This document shows positions 39,753-49,050 of a stretch of DNA of 64,000 bases, piece after piece. This DNA is from Leclercia adecarboxylata (GTDB lineage: Bacteria; Pseudomonadota; Gammaproteobacteria; Enterobacterales; Enterobacteriaceae), in NCBI RefSeq assembly GCF_023639785.1, contig NZ_CP098325.1:620001-684000 (forward strand), read 5' to 3'. The translations under genes were made by a program, and so were the position numbers. Every line of letters begins with the position of its first letter. Position 1 is the first letter of the stretch. Below the pieces are notes generated by a model. That model was not told the DNA's origin, did not search any database, and saw only the letters and a program-made list of their open reading frames with translations.

Positions 39753-40682
39753 ATGGTCAAAGTTTATGCCCCGGCTTCCAGCGCCAATATGAGCGTCGGA
39801 TTTGATGTGCTGGGTGCGGCGGTGACGCCGGTGAATGGCGCATTGCTGGGTGATACAGTTACGGTAGAGGCTGCAGACAGCTTCAGTCTGAACAACGTCG
39901 GGCGTTTCGCCAGCAAGCTGCCGACCGACCCGCGCGAGAATATTGTCTATCAGTGCTGGGAGCGTTTTTGTCAGGAGATCGGTAAAAACGTGCCGGTCGC
40001 CATGACGCTGGAAAAAAGCATGCCGATTGGCTCGGGGCTGGGGTCGAGCGCCTGTTCGGTAGTGGCCGCGCTGGTGGCGATGAACGAGCACTGCGGCAAG
40101 CCGCTGAATAATACCCGCCTGCTGGCCCTGATGGGCGAGCTGGAAGGGCGTATTTCTGGCAGCATCCATTATGATAACGTCGCCCCTTGTTTCCTGGGCG
40201 GCATGCAGCTGATGATCGAAGAGAACGGTATCATCAGCCAGCAGGTGCCGGGCTTTGACGAGTGGCTGTGGGTGCTGGCTTATCCGGGTATCAAAGTATC
40301 GACCGCGGAAGCGCGCGCGATTCTGCCGGCGCAGTATCGTCGTCAGGACTGCATCGCGCACGGTCGCCATCTGGCAGGCTTTATTCATGCCTGCTATACC
40401 CGTCAGCCGCTCCTGGCGGCAAAACTGATGAAAGATGTTATTGCCGAGCCGTACCGCACCAAACTGCTGCCTGGCTTCAACGAAGCCCGTAGCGCCGCGC
40501 TGGATATCGGTGCGCTGGCCTGCGGCATTTCTGGTTCCGGGCCGACCCTGTTTGCGCTTTGCGACAAGCCGGATACGGCTGAACGGGTTTCGGCATGGCT
40601 GGAAAAAAATTACCTGCAAAATCAGGAAGGCTTTGTTCATATTTGCCGTCTGGATACGGCGGGCGCACGAGTACTGGGATAA
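39753..40682 (+). CDS. thrB: ThrB, homoserine kinase
   Basis: 309 residues, GHMP kinase family; phosphorylates homoserine to O-phosphohomoserine. Motif 1 is [18 protein letters not shown], the ATP-binding motif 2 is [13 protein letters not shown], and motif 3 is [12 protein letters not shown]. It lies 1 bp after thrA and 3 bp before thrC, so the three enzymes are translated from one message. Confidence 0.97.
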   Translation: MVKVYAPASSANMSVGFDVLGAAVTPVNGALLGDTVTVEAADSFSLNNVGRFASKLPTDPRENIVYQCWERFCQEIGKNVPVAMTLEKSMPIGSGLGSSACSVVAALVAMNEHCGKPLNNTRLLALMGELEGRISGSIHYDNVAPCFLGGMQLMIEENGIISQQVPGFDEWLWVLAYPGIKVSTAEARAILPAQYRRQDCIAHGRHLAGFIHACYTRQPLLAAKLMKDVIAEPYRTKLLPGFNEARSAALDIGALACGISGSGPTLFALCDKPDTAERVSAWLEKNYLQNQEGFVHICRLDTAGARVLG

Positions 40683-40685
40683 ACG

Positions 40686-41972
40686 ATGAAACTCTACAAT
40701 CTTAAAGATCATAACGAGCAGGTAAACTTTGCACAGGCCGTCACGCAGGGGCTGGGCAAAAACCAGGGGCTGTTCTTCCCGCACGATCTGCCGGAATTCG
40801 GCCTGACCGAAATCGACGACATGCTGAAGCAGGATTTCGTCACCCGCAGCACTAAAATCCTCTCCGCCTTTATCGGCGACGAGATCCCGCAGGAGCTGCT
40901 GGAAGAGCGCGTGCGCGCGGCCTTTGCCTTCCCGGCACCGGTAAGCCAGGTGGAGCCGGACGTCGGCTGCCTTGAGCTGTTCCATGGCCCGACGCTGGCA
41001 TTTAAAGATTTCGGCGGCCGCTTTATGGCGCAAATGCTGACCCACATCAGCGGCGATAAGCCGGTCACCATCCTGACGGCCACCTCCGGCGATACCGGTG
41101 CGGCGGTTGCGCATGCCTTCTACGGCCTGAAAAACGTCCGCGTGGTGATCCTCTACCCGCAGGGGAAAATCAGCCCGCTGCAGGAAAAACTGTTCTGTAC
41201 TCTCGGCGGCAACATTGAAACCGTCGCCATCGACGGTGATTTCGATGCCTGTCAGGCGCTGGTGAAGCAGGCCTTCGATGATGAAGAGCTGAAGGTGGCG
41301 CTGGGTCTGAACTCGGCAAACTCCATCAACATCAGCCGCCTGCTGGCGCAGATCTGCTACTACTTCGAAGCGGTGGCTCAGCTGCCGCAGGAAGCGCGTA
41401 ATCAGCTGGTGATTTCGGTGCCGAGCGGCAACTTTGGCGACCTGACCGCAGGCCTGCTGGCTAAGTCTCTGGGCCTGCCGGTGAAGCGTTTTATCGCCGC
41501 CACCAACGCCAACGACACCGTTCCGCGCTTCCTGAAAGAGGGCAAGTGGACGCCAAACGTCACCCAGGCCACCCTGTCTAACGCGATGGACGTATCACAG
41601 CCAAACAACTGGCCGCGTGTGGAGGAGCTGTTCCGCCGTAAAATCTGGCGTCTGAACGAGCTGGGCTACGCTGCGGTGACTGACGAAACCACCAAAGAAA
41701 CCATGCGTGAGCTGAAGCAGGTGGGCTACACCTCTGAACCGCATGCTGCGGTGGCGTACCGTGCCCTGCGCGATCAGCTGAACCCGGGCGAGTATGGCCT
41801 GTTCCTCGGTACGGCGCATCCGGCGAAGTTCAAAGAGAGCGTGGACGCGATTCTGGGTGAATCTCTGCCGCTGCCAAAAGAGCTGGCCGAGCGGGCCGAT
41901 CTGCCGCTGCTGTCGCACAACCTGCCGGCCGATTTTGCTGCGCTGCGCAAGCTGATGATGACCCGCGGTTAA
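40686..41972 (+). CDS. thrC: ThrC, threonine synthase
   Basis: 428 residues, PLP-dependent. The cofactor lysine is Lys107 in LAFKDFGGRF, and SGDTGAA and SVPSGNFGDL bind phosphate and cofactor. It converts O-phosphohomoserine to threonine. Last gene of thrLABC, followed by a REP hairpin with a T-run. Confidence 0.97.
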   Translation: MKLYNLKDHNEQVNFAQAVTQGLGKNQGLFFPHDLPEFGLTEIDDMLKQDFVTRSTKILSAFIGDEIPQELLEERVRAAFAFPAPVSQVEPDVGCLELFHGPTLAFKDFGGRFMAQMLTHISGDKPVTILTATSGDTGAAVAHAFYGLKNVRVVILYPQGKISPLQEKLFCTLGGNIETVAIDGDFDACQALVKQAFDDEELKVALGLNSANSINISRLLAQICYYFEAVAQLPQEARNQLVISVPSGNFGDLTAGLLAKSLGLPVKRFIAATNANDTVPRFLKEGKWTPNVTQATLSNAMDVSQPNNWPRVEELFRRKIWRLNELGYAAVTDETTKETMRELKQVGYTSEPHAAVAYRALRDQLNPGEYGLFLGTAHPAKFKESVDAILGESLPLPKELAERADLPLLSHNLPADFAALRKLMMTRG

Positions 41973-41978
41973 GCCTGT

Positions 41979-42064
41979 TTGCCCGGTGGCGCTGCGCTTA
42001 CCGGGCCTACAAAATTTGCGATCGTCCAGGCCGGGTAAGGCGAAGCCGCCACCCGGCTTTTTTG
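41979..42064. repeat. BIME at the end of the thr operon
   Basis: REP units GCCCGGTGGCGCTGCGC ... CCGGGCCTAC and CAGGCCGGGTAAGGCG ... CCACCCGGC, the latter followed by TTTTTT, so it can also end thr transcription. Confidence 0.85.
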
Positions 42065-42221
42065 TGAAGAAATTAAGGAGGAAAATAGCAGGGAAAAAGT
42101 AGAAATTCCCAATAAATGCGGTCACTTACAGAATAGGATTGCAGAGAATAACATCCTCCATGCCCCTCACGTAATCTCCTTACATCGGCCCACAGCGGGC
42201 AGGATTAATAAGGAGTAACCT

Positions 42222-42509
42222 ATGTCTAAACTGAAACCTGTGCTTATCGCGCTTTCTCTGATGCTGGTGGCTCCGATGGCGGTTCAGGCCTCTGAAATCA
42301 CCCTGGTACCGGCGGTTAAATTACAGATTGGCGATCGGGATAACAGTGGACACTACTGGGATGGCGGCCGCTGGCGCGACCATGACTGGTGGAAGTCACA
42401 TTATGAGTGGCGGGACAACCGCTGGCACCCGCATAACGCGCATCATGATAATCGCCATAACGATCGCCATGACGATCATCGTCCGGGACCGGACTGGAAG
42501 CACCATTAA
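42222..42509 (+). CDS. yaaX: YaaX, small secreted histidine-rich protein (DUF2502)
   Basis: 95 residues. A signal peptide ([18 protein letters not shown] ... VQA, cleavage near residue 23) precedes [16 protein letters not shown] and [14 protein letters not shown], as in E. coli YaaX. The C-terminal third is rich in His, Asp, Arg and Asn ([18 protein letters not shown]), suggesting metal binding, though no function is established. The ATG at 42222 follows AAGGAG. A terminator follows immediately. Confidence 0.85.
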   Translation: MSKLKPVLIALSLMLVAPMAVQASEITLVPAVKLQIGDRDNSGHYWDGGRWRDHDWWKSHYEWRDNRWHPHNAHHDNRHNDRHDDHRPGPDWKHH

Positions 42510-42511
42510 CA

Positions 42512-42535
42512 AAACCCCGCCTGTTGGCGGGGTTT
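42512..42535. terminator. Terminator yaaX / yaaA
   Basis: AAACCCCGCC / GGCGGGGTTT perfect 10-bp stem with loop TGTT between convergent genes, A-rich on one side and T on the other. Confidence 0.85.
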
Positions 42536-42538
42536 GCA

Positions 42539-43312
42539 TTACTGCTCGTGACGCTTAAAGACCAGCTCGCCTTTCCCTGATGCTTCTTCATCAAAGAAAT
42601 ACCCCTCGCTGTTAAAGGCGGTCAGTTGCTCTGGCTTCGTCAGGCGATTTTCGATGATGTAGCGGCTCATCAGCCCACGGGCTTTCTTCGCATAGAAGCT
42701 AATGATTTTAAACTTGCCGTTCTTCTCATCGAGGAAGACGGGTTTAATAATCTCCGCATTCAGCTTCTTCGGTTTAACGGCCTTGTAATACTCATCCGAC
42801 GCCAGATTGATGATGATGTTATCACCCTGGGCTTCCAGCGCATCGTTCAACTTGTGGGTGATAGTTTCACCCCAGAACTGATAGAGATCTTTCCCTTTCG
42901 CATTTTCCAGACGGATACCCATCTCCAGACGGTAAGGCTGCATCAGATCCAGCGGGCGCAGCACGCCGTACAGGCCGGAGAGCATACGCAAATGCTGCTG
43001 GGCGAAATCAAAATCCGCGTCGCTAAAGGTTTCTGCCTGCAGGCCGGTGTAAACGTCGCCTTTAAAGGCCAGAATCGCCTGACGCGCGTTCGACGGCGTA
43101 AAATCCGGCTGCCAGTCGTGAAAACGGGTGGCATTCAGATCCGCCAGCTTGTCGCTGATGCTCATCAAAGACGCAATTTGCGGGGCCGAAAGCTTACGCG
43201 CTTCGCGGATCAGCTGCTGCGAGTGATCCAGCAGTTCCGGCTGAGTATAGCGCTCGGTGGCAAGTGGGCTCTGGTAGTCGAGCGTTTTAGCAGGTGAAAT
43301 CAGAATCAGCAT
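42539..43312 (-). CDS. yaaA: YaaA, peroxide-stress protein (UPF0246)
   Basis: 257 residues, E. coli length. In E. coli YaaA is induced by OxyR and lowers intracellular free iron during hydrogen peroxide stress; it binds DNA. Family blocks are [12 protein letters not shown] at the N-terminus and [25 protein letters not shown] towards the end. The ATG is at 43312. It follows yaaJ on the same strand, with a 66-bp gap between them. Confidence 0.94.
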   Translation of the reverse strand: MLILISPAKTLDYQSPLATERYTQPELLDHSQQLIREARKLSAPQIASLMSISDKLADLNATRFHDWQPDFTPSNARQAILAFKGDVYTGLQAETFSDADFDFAQQHLRMLSGLYGVLRPLDLMQPYRLEMGIRLENAKGKDLYQFWGETITHKLNDALEAQGDNIIINLASDEYYKAVKPKKLNAEIIKPVFLDEKNGKFKIISFYAKKARGLMSRYIIENRLTKPEQLTAFNSEGYFFDEEASGKGELVFKRHEQ

Positions 43313-43378
43313 ATCCAGTCCTTGCAGGGGAAGTGGTGCGACTTTACCAAAAAAACCGTCTCGAGTGATCGATGGCTG

Positions 43379-44809
43379 TTATTGACGTGGCAAATCATCC
43401 CAGGCCCCCGGGGCAAGTTGCTCTTCAATTTCCGGATAACGGGAAACATCAAAAACCGGCTGAACGCCCAGCCTGCGCTGGCGCAGGTAGTCGCGGGCAA
43501 TCAGGGTCACCACCGGGGAGAGCAGCAGGATGGCCGTCAGGTTAGTGATCGCCATCAGGGCCATGATGATGTCCGCCAGCTGCCAGACCGTCGGCAGGCT
43601 TAGCAGCGAGCCAAGCAGCACCATCACCGCAACGCCGCCCCGCAATAGCCAGCGCGAGCGCCGGGCGTCGGGGTGCAAAAAGAGCAGGTTGTTTTCGGCA
43701 TAGATGTAATTCACCACGATTGAGCTGAAGGCGAACAGAATGATGATGATGCCCACAAATCCGGCTCCCCAGCCGCCGGTCAGGTTTATCAGCGCCTGCT
43801 GTATTAGCTGTATACCTGCGGTCTCTGCCGGGAGGTCCACCGGGCCTGCCAGCAGTACAATCATGGCGCTGGCGGTACAGATGATAATGGTATCGACGAA
43901 TACGCCGATCATCTGCACGATCCCCTGAGCGGCCGGGTGAGGGGGCCAGGATGCAGCGGCTGCGGCGGCATTAGGGGTTGAGCCCATGCCCGCTTCGTTG
44001 GAAAACATGCCGCGCTGAAAACCTGCCGTCAGGGCCTGACTCAGGGTGTAGCCCAGCGCCCCGGCCGCCGCTTCACGCCAGCCAAAGGCGCTCTTAAAGA
44101 TCAGGTTGAAGACCGCCGGTAACGCGTCGATATGCCAGACGCAGATGAGAAGGCTGGCCATGACCCACAGCAGCGCCATCACCGGCACCATCCACTGCAT
44201 CAGCCTGGCGACGCCCTTTATGCCAGTAACAATCACCACCATGGACAGCACGGCCAGCGTGCAGCCGGTGAGAACTTCCGGGCAATCGAAGGCAAAGCGC
44301 AGCGCGTGGGCGACAGAGTGGGCCTGAACGGTGTTAAAAATTAGACCGTAGGCGACGAGTAAAAAGATCGAAAACAGCACGCCCATCCAGCGCATGCCCA
44401 GCCCGCGGGCCATATACCAGGCCGGGCCGCCGCGAAACTGTCCCTCTTTATCCGCTTCTTTATAAAGCTGCGCTAATGAGCACTCCGCGAAGGAGGTCGC
44501 CATGCCGATGATGGCGGTCATCCACATCCAGAATATCGCCCCTGGCCCCCCCGCGGAGACGGCCAGCGCGACCCCGGCTAAATTACCGCTGCCGACCCGG
44601 GCCGCCAGGCTGGTGCAGAGCGCCTGGAACGAGGTTAAGCCGCCCGGTTGCGGGCTCAGGCTGTTTTTCAGATTCTTTCGCAGTTGGGGAAGAGAGCGAA
44701 ACTGAATAAAGCCGCTGCGAACGGTGAACCAGATACCTGCCGCAAAAAGCAGGTAAATCATTACCGAACCCCACAGGACTTCATTGATAAACGAAAGATA
44801 ATCAGGCAT
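43379..44809 (-). CDS. yaaJ: YaaJ, AGCS-family amino acid:sodium symporter
   Basis: 476 residues of the alanine/glycine:cation symporter family, with about ten membrane helices. The family signatures are GSGNLAGVALAVSAGGPGAIFWMW near residue 80 and FQRGMFSNEAGMGSTPNAAAAA near residue 280. The substrate is not established but is probably a small neutral amino acid. It is divergent from talB. Confidence 0.92.
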   Translation of the reverse strand: MPDYLSFINEVLWGSVMIYLLFAAGIWFTVRSGFIQFRSLPQLRKNLKNSLSPQPGGLTSFQALCTSLAARVGSGNLAGVALAVSAGGPGAIFWMWMTAIIGMATSFAECSLAQLYKEADKEGQFRGGPAWYMARGLGMRWMGVLFSIFLLVAYGLIFNTVQAHSVAHALRFAFDCPEVLTGCTLAVLSMVVIVTGIKGVARLMQWMVPVMALLWVMASLLICVWHIDALPAVFNLIFKSAFGWREAAAGALGYTLSQALTAGFQRGMFSNEAGMGSTPNAAAAAASWPPHPAAQGIVQMIGVFVDTIIICTASAMIVLLAGPVDLPAETAGIQLIQQALINLTGGWGAGFVGIIIILFAFSSIVVNYIYAENNLLFLHPDARRSRWLLRGGVAVMVLLGSLLSLPTVWQLADIIMALMAITNLTAILLLSPVVTLIARDYLRQRRLGVQPVFDVSRYPEIEEQLAPGAWDDLPRQ

Positions 44810-44933
44810 TAACGTCCCTCATGTTGATGCCAAAGTGCATAGCTAATCGCTTCGAATGATTGGGCAAACAGTTAATTAGCAGCCAATTAATTTGAGGAGT
44901 TTATCACAGTATTCTTCAGCGCATTGTCTGCGG

Positions 44934-44961
44934 TTGCGCTGACATTCCGTCGTGTTATCAT
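44934..44961 (+). promoter_or_regulatory. Predicted talB promoter
   Basis: TTGCGC (44934-44939) and TATCAT (44956-44961) with 16-bp spacing, 109 bp before the talB start. Confidence 0.45.
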
Positions 44962-45070
44962 CAGTGCAGACCGGTTACATCCCCCTAACAAGTAAACCTG
45001 TCATTTTTCCGTTTCTGGCATTCTGCTGGTAACGCGAATTATCCAGGGCAAGTTAAAGAGAAACACTATC

Positions 45071-46024
45071 ATGACGGATAAATTAACCTCCCTTCGTCAG
45101 TTCACGACTGTTGTCGCTGACACCGGAGATATCGCGGCAATGAAGTTGTACCAGCCGCAGGATGCCACAACGAACCCTTCTCTGATCCTTAACGCTGCAC
45201 AGATCCCTGAATACCGCAAACTGATTGATGAGGCTGTTGCCTGGGCGAAAAGCCAGAGCGATTCCCGCGATCAGCAGGTTGTTGATGCGACCGACAAACT
45301 GGCCGTTAACATTGGTCTGGAGATCCTGAAACTGGTTCCGGGCCGTATCTCTACCGAAGTTGATGCGCGTCTGTCTTACGACACCGAAGCCTCTATCGCG
45401 AAAGCCAAACGCCTGATCAAGCTGTACAACGATGCTGGCATCAGCAACGACCGTATCCTGATCAAACTGGCTTCCACCTGGCAGGGCATCCGCGCTGCAG
45501 AACAGCTGGAAAAAGAAGGCATCAACTGTAACCTGACCCTGCTGTTCTCCTTCGCGCAGGCGCGTGCATGTGCAGAAGCGGGCGTGTTCCTGATCTCTCC
45601 ATTCGTGGGCCGTATTCTGGACTGGTACAAAGCCAATACCGATAAGAAAGAGTATGCGCCAGCTGAAGATCCGGGCGTGGTTTCCGTGACTGAAATCTAC
45701 GAATATTACAAGCAGCACGGTTATGAAACCGTGGTGATGGGCGCAAGCTTCCGTAACGTGGGCGAGATCCTGGAGCTGGCTGGCTGTGACCGCCTGACCA
45801 TCGCACCTGCGCTGCTGAAAGAGCTGGCAGAGAGCGAAGGCGCAATTGAGCGTAAACTGAGCTTCAGCGGCGAAGTGAAAGCCCGTCCAGAGCGCATCAC
45901 TGAATCCGAGTTCCTGTGGCAGCACAACCAGGATCCAATGGCGGTAGACAAGCTGGCGGACGGTATCCGTAAGTTTGCCATCGACCAGGAAAAACTGGAA
46001 AAAATGATCGGCGAACTGCTGTAA
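45071..46024 (+). CDS. talB: TalB, transaldolase B
   Basis: 317 residues; transfers dihydroxyacetone between sugar phosphates in the pentose phosphate pathway. The Schiff-base Lys132 is in [13 protein letters not shown] and the N-terminal DATTNPSL motif is intact. It is the main transaldolase in E. coli. A leader of about 100 nt precedes the ATG at 45071. mog follows in the same direction. Confidence 0.97.
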   Translation: MTDKLTSLRQFTTVVADTGDIAAMKLYQPQDATTNPSLILNAAQIPEYRKLIDEAVAWAKSQSDSRDQQVVDATDKLAVNIGLEILKLVPGRISTEVDARLSYDTEASIAKAKRLIKLYNDAGISNDRILIKLASTWQGIRAAEQLEKEGINCNLTLLFSFAQARACAEAGVFLISPFVGRILDWYKANTDKKEYAPAEDPGVVSVTEIYEYYKQHGYETVVMGASFRNVGEILELAGCDRLTIAPALLKELAESEGAIERKLSFSGEVKARPERITESEFLWQHNQDPMAVDKLADGIRKFAIDQEKLEKMIGELL

Positions 46025-46135
46025 TCATTCTGGCGTGACCGGGCTCCCGGTCACGCTACCTCTCTCGTCCCCTGTCTGAATCTCCTTCCTGCGTGTATCA
46101 TTCCTCTCAATCAGTATTGTTTGAATGGAATGGAT

Positions 46136-46723
46136 ATGAATACCTTACGCATTGGCTTAGTTTCTGTCTCTGACCGCGCCTCCAGCGGCGTTTATGAAGA
46201 TAAAGGCATCCCTGCGCTGGAAGCCTGGCTGGCTTCTGCCCTGACGACGCCCTTTGAAGTGCAAACCCGTCTGATCCCGGATGAACAGGCCGTCATCGAG
46301 CAAACCCTGTGTGAACTGGTTGATGAAATGAGCTGCCATCTGGTGCTGACCACGGGCGGAACCGGGCCGGCGCGCCGTGACGTGACGCCGGACGCAACCC
46401 TTGCCATTGCCGATCGTGAAATGCCGGGCTTTGGCGAACAGATGCGCCAGATCAGTCTACACTTTGTGCCAACCGCAATCCTCTCACGCCAGGTCGGGGT
46501 GATCCGCAAGCAGGCGCTGATCCTCAACTTACCGGGCCAGCCGAAGTCGATCAAAGAGACGCTGGAAGGGGTTAAAGAGGCTGACGGCAAAGTGGTGGTG
46601 GCGGGGATTTTTGCCAGTGTACCGTATTGTGTACAGCTTCTGGAAGGGCCCTACGTCGAAACCGATCCGCAGGTAGTAGCAGCTTTTCGCCCGAAAAGCG
46701 CAAGGCGTGAAACAATCTCCTGA
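46136..46723 (+). CDS. mog: Mog, molybdopterin adenylyltransferase
   Basis: 195 residues; adenylylates molybdopterin before MoeA inserts molybdate. The MoaB/Mog fold motif is TTGGTGPARRDVTPDA, and LNLPGQPKS is in the second half. The ATG at 46136 gives the E. coli start (MNTLRIGLVSVSDRASSG); an in-frame ATG five codons earlier is possible. Confidence 0.96.
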   Translation: MNTLRIGLVSVSDRASSGVYEDKGIPALEAWLASALTTPFEVQTRLIPDEQAVIEQTLCELVDEMSCHLVLTTGGTGPARRDVTPDATLAIADREMPGFGEQMRQISLHFVPTAILSRQVGVIRKQALILNLPGQPKSIKETLEGVKEADGKVVVAGIFASVPYCVQLLEGPYVETDPQVVAAFRPKSARRETIS

Positions 46724-46845
46724 AATTAACGATAATGTGACATAAGCTGTAATGACGGTAGCCTGTTAATTGATTTACGGTATAGTAATTTTTTCTTTAC
46801 GACAGCTGTAAATATAACTCAACAATCAGCCCATAATGGTTCGCT

Positions 46846-48135
46846 ATGTCACATTACACCCGGCCTCTCAATCGTCAGGATTATAAAACCCTCACGCTTG
46901 CCGCTCTCGGCGGCGCGCTGGAGTTTTATGACTTCATCATTTTCGTCTTTTTCGCCGCTGTCGTTGGGGAGTTGTTCTTCCCGGCAGACATTCCCGAATG
47001 GCTGCGTCAGGTTCAGACCTTCGGCATTTTCGCCGCCGGTTATCTGGCGCGCCCTCTTGGCGGTATCGTGATGGCCCACTTTGGCGATCTGGTGGGGCGT
47101 AAAAAGATGTTCACCCTCAGTATCCTGCTGATGGCGGTGCCGACTCTGGCGATTGGCCTGCTGCCCACCTATGCCTCCATGGGTATTCTCGCGCCGGTCC
47201 TGCTGCTGCTGATGCGCATCCTGCAGGGCGCGGCGATTGGCGGTGAAGTGCCGGGCGCGTGGGTGTTTGTGGCGGAACATGTTCCGGCCCGGCGGATCGG
47301 CATTGCCTGTGGCACGCTGACCGCCGGCTTGACCGTCGGCATTCTGCTGGGCTCGGTGGTGGCGACACTGGTGAATACCAGCATGACTCAGCAGGCGGTG
47401 CACGACTGGGGCTGGCGTATTCCGTTCCTGCTGGGCGGTGCCTTTGGTCTGGTGGCCATGTATCTTCGTCGCTGGCTGCAGGAGACCCCTGTATTTCTTG
47501 AGATGCAGCAGCGTAAGGCGCTGGCGCAGGAGCTGCCGGTTAAAGCGGTGGTGGTGCGGCACAGAAAGGCGGTGGTGGTATCGATGCTGCTGACCTGGCT
47601 GCTGTCGGCCGGCATCGTGGTGGTGATTCTGATGTCGCCGGTCTGGCTGCAAAAACAGTACGGTTTTGCCCCGGCGGTGACGCTGCAGGCCAACAGTATT
47701 GCCACTATTATGCTGTGCTTTGGCTGTCTGATTGCCGGTCTGGCGGTAGATCGTATTGGCTCCAGCCTGACCTTTATCATCGGCAGCCTGTTGCTGGCCG
47801 GATCGAGCTGGGCGTTTTACCATCTTGCTGGCAGCCATCCCGAACAGCTGTTCCTGCTCTACGGCACGGTAGGGCTGTGCGTGGGCGTGGTGGGCGCCGT
47901 GCCCTACGTTATGGTCCGCGCCTTCCCGGCGGAAGTGCGCTTCACCGGTATTTCGTTCTCGTACAATGTCTCGTACGCCATCTTCGGCGGATTGACGCCG
48001 GTTGCCGTGACCCTGTTGATGGGCGTATCGCCAATGGCGCCAGCCTGGTATGTGCTGGCCCTGTCGCTGATGGGGCTGGCGCTGGGGATCTGGCTGCGCC
48101 AGAAACCGGTGGAAGTACCGGTTCTTGCGGGATAA
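46846..48135 (+). CDS. MFS metabolite:H+ symporter (MHS family)
   Basis: 429 residues with twelve predicted membrane helices. The MHS (ProP/KgtP/ShiA) pattern is evident: LGGALEFYDFIIFVFFA at helix 1, RPLGGIVMAHFGDLVGRKK at loop 2-3, and RILQGAAIGGEVPGAWVFVAEH before helix 5. Substrates of this family are organic acids, betaines and amino acids; the substrate cannot be assigned. It lies between mog and satP, where E. coli has no gene. A strong terminator follows. Confidence 0.88.
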   Translation: MSHYTRPLNRQDYKTLTLAALGGALEFYDFIIFVFFAAVVGELFFPADIPEWLRQVQTFGIFAAGYLARPLGGIVMAHFGDLVGRKKMFTLSILLMAVPTLAIGLLPTYASMGILAPVLLLLMRILQGAAIGGEVPGAWVFVAEHVPARRIGIACGTLTAGLTVGILLGSVVATLVNTSMTQQAVHDWGWRIPFLLGGAFGLVAMYLRRWLQETPVFLEMQQRKALAQELPVKAVVVRHRKAVVVSMLLTWLLSAGIVVVILMSPVWLQKQYGFAPAVTLQANSIATIMLCFGCLIAGLAVDRIGSSLTFIIGSLLLAGSSWAFYHLAGSHPEQLFLLYGTVGLCVGVVGAVPYVMVRAFPAEVRFTGISFSYNVSYAIFGGLTPVAVTLLMGVSPMAPAWYVLALSLMGLALGIWLRQKPVEVPVLAG

Positions 48136-48138
48136 TAA

Positions 48139-48167
48139 AAAGGCCGGGCAGTACGCCCGGCCTTTTG
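48139..48167 (+). terminator. Terminator after the MHS transporter
   Basis: AAAAGGCCGGGC / GCCCGGCCTTTT stem with a short loop and T-run, also facing convergent satP. Confidence 0.88.
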
Positions 48168-48184
48168 TCAGTACAAAGAGGGGA

Positions 48185-48754
48185 TCAGTGTTTTTCACCA
48201 ATCGGCAGCACGGTGCGACCGAACTGCTCGTTCAGGACTTCACCCATCGCCAGGTAAATGGCGCTGGCGCCGCAGACCAGGCCAATCCAGCCCGCCACGT
48301 GGATAATGGCTTCGCCGTTATCCACCAGATGGCCGACGGACAGCAGGGCGAACAGCACGGTCAGGCTCAGGAATACGAACTGCAGCGCGCGGTTACCCAC
48401 CAGGGTGCCGAAGAACATGAACAGGGTAAAGACGCCCCACAGGCCCAGATAGACGCCCAGGAAGTGGGCGTTAATCCCGTCAGTCAGACCTAATTTCGGC
48501 ATCAGCAGGATGGCGACCAGGGTCAGCCAGAAAGAGCCGTAAGAGGTGAATGCGGTTAAACCGAAGGTGTTGCCTTTCTTATATTCCAGCAGGCCCGCGA
48601 AAATCTGTGCGATACCGCCGTAAAAAATGCCCATCGCCAGGATAACGCCGTCCATCGGGAAGAACCCGATGTTGTGCAGGTTCAGCAGAATGGTGGTCAT
48701 GCCAAAACCCATCAGGCCCAGCGGAGCCGGATTAGCCAACTTAGTGTTGCCCAT
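48185..48754 (-). CDS. satP: SatP (YaaH), acetate/succinate:H+ symporter
   Basis: 189 residues, six membrane helices. The AceTr-family signature NPAPLGLMGFGMTT is at the N-terminus; FFPMDGVILAMGIFYGGIAQ follows. It imports acetate and succinate with protons in E. coli. Convergent with the MHS transporter; upstream lies the dnaK promoter region, divergent. Confidence 0.95.
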   Translation of the reverse strand: MGNTKLANPAPLGLMGFGMTTILLNLHNIGFFPMDGVILAMGIFYGGIAQIFAGLLEYKKGNTFGLTAFTSYGSFWLTLVAILLMPKLGLTDGINAHFLGVYLGLWGVFTLFMFFGTLVGNRALQFVFLSLTVLFALLSVGHLVDNGEAIIHVAGWIGLVCGASAIYLAMGEVLNEQFGRTVLPIGEKH

Positions 48755-48900
48755 AAGTCCTCAAAAAAATCATCATTAAAATGGTGAAATGGTTAATCCC
48801 ACGCCAATTCTCCCTGGCGGGGCGCGGCATCATAATGGGCGCTATCGATGCCGTCTATGATCTAATCAGGGTGAAATTAAAAATTTTTTTATCCGTCCCC

Positions 48901-48929
48901 CTTGATGGATGCCGTTGCGACCCCATCTT
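48901..48929 (+). promoter_or_regulatory. sigma-32 promoter P1 of dnaKJ
   Basis: CTTGATG (48901-48907) and CCCCATCT (48921-48928) match the heat-shock consensus CTTGAAA / CCCCATnT and align with E. coli dnaK P1. Confidence 0.9.
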
Positions 48930-48975
48930 GTAGTCAACCGCAGTGTGTGGACCTGAAAAAATTCAAATCTGGGCA

Positions 48976-49003
48976 GTTGAAAAAACACCTTCTGCCCTTA
49001 TTA
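48976..49003 (+). promoter_or_regulatory. Second sigma-32-like promoter of dnaKJ
   Basis: GTTGAAA (48976-48982) and GCCCTTATTA (48994-49003) align with dnaK P2 of E. coli, closer to the start codon. Confidence 0.7.
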
Positions 49004-49050
49004 CAGGTACACAACCACATGTTGACCGAATTTATAGTGGAGACGTTTAG

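Noticed and set aside
46849..48201. 450-codon frame antisense to the MHS transporter
   Set aside because: The sequence is rich in His, Gln and Arg without any fold signature; the sense strand encodes a clear twelve-helix transporter.
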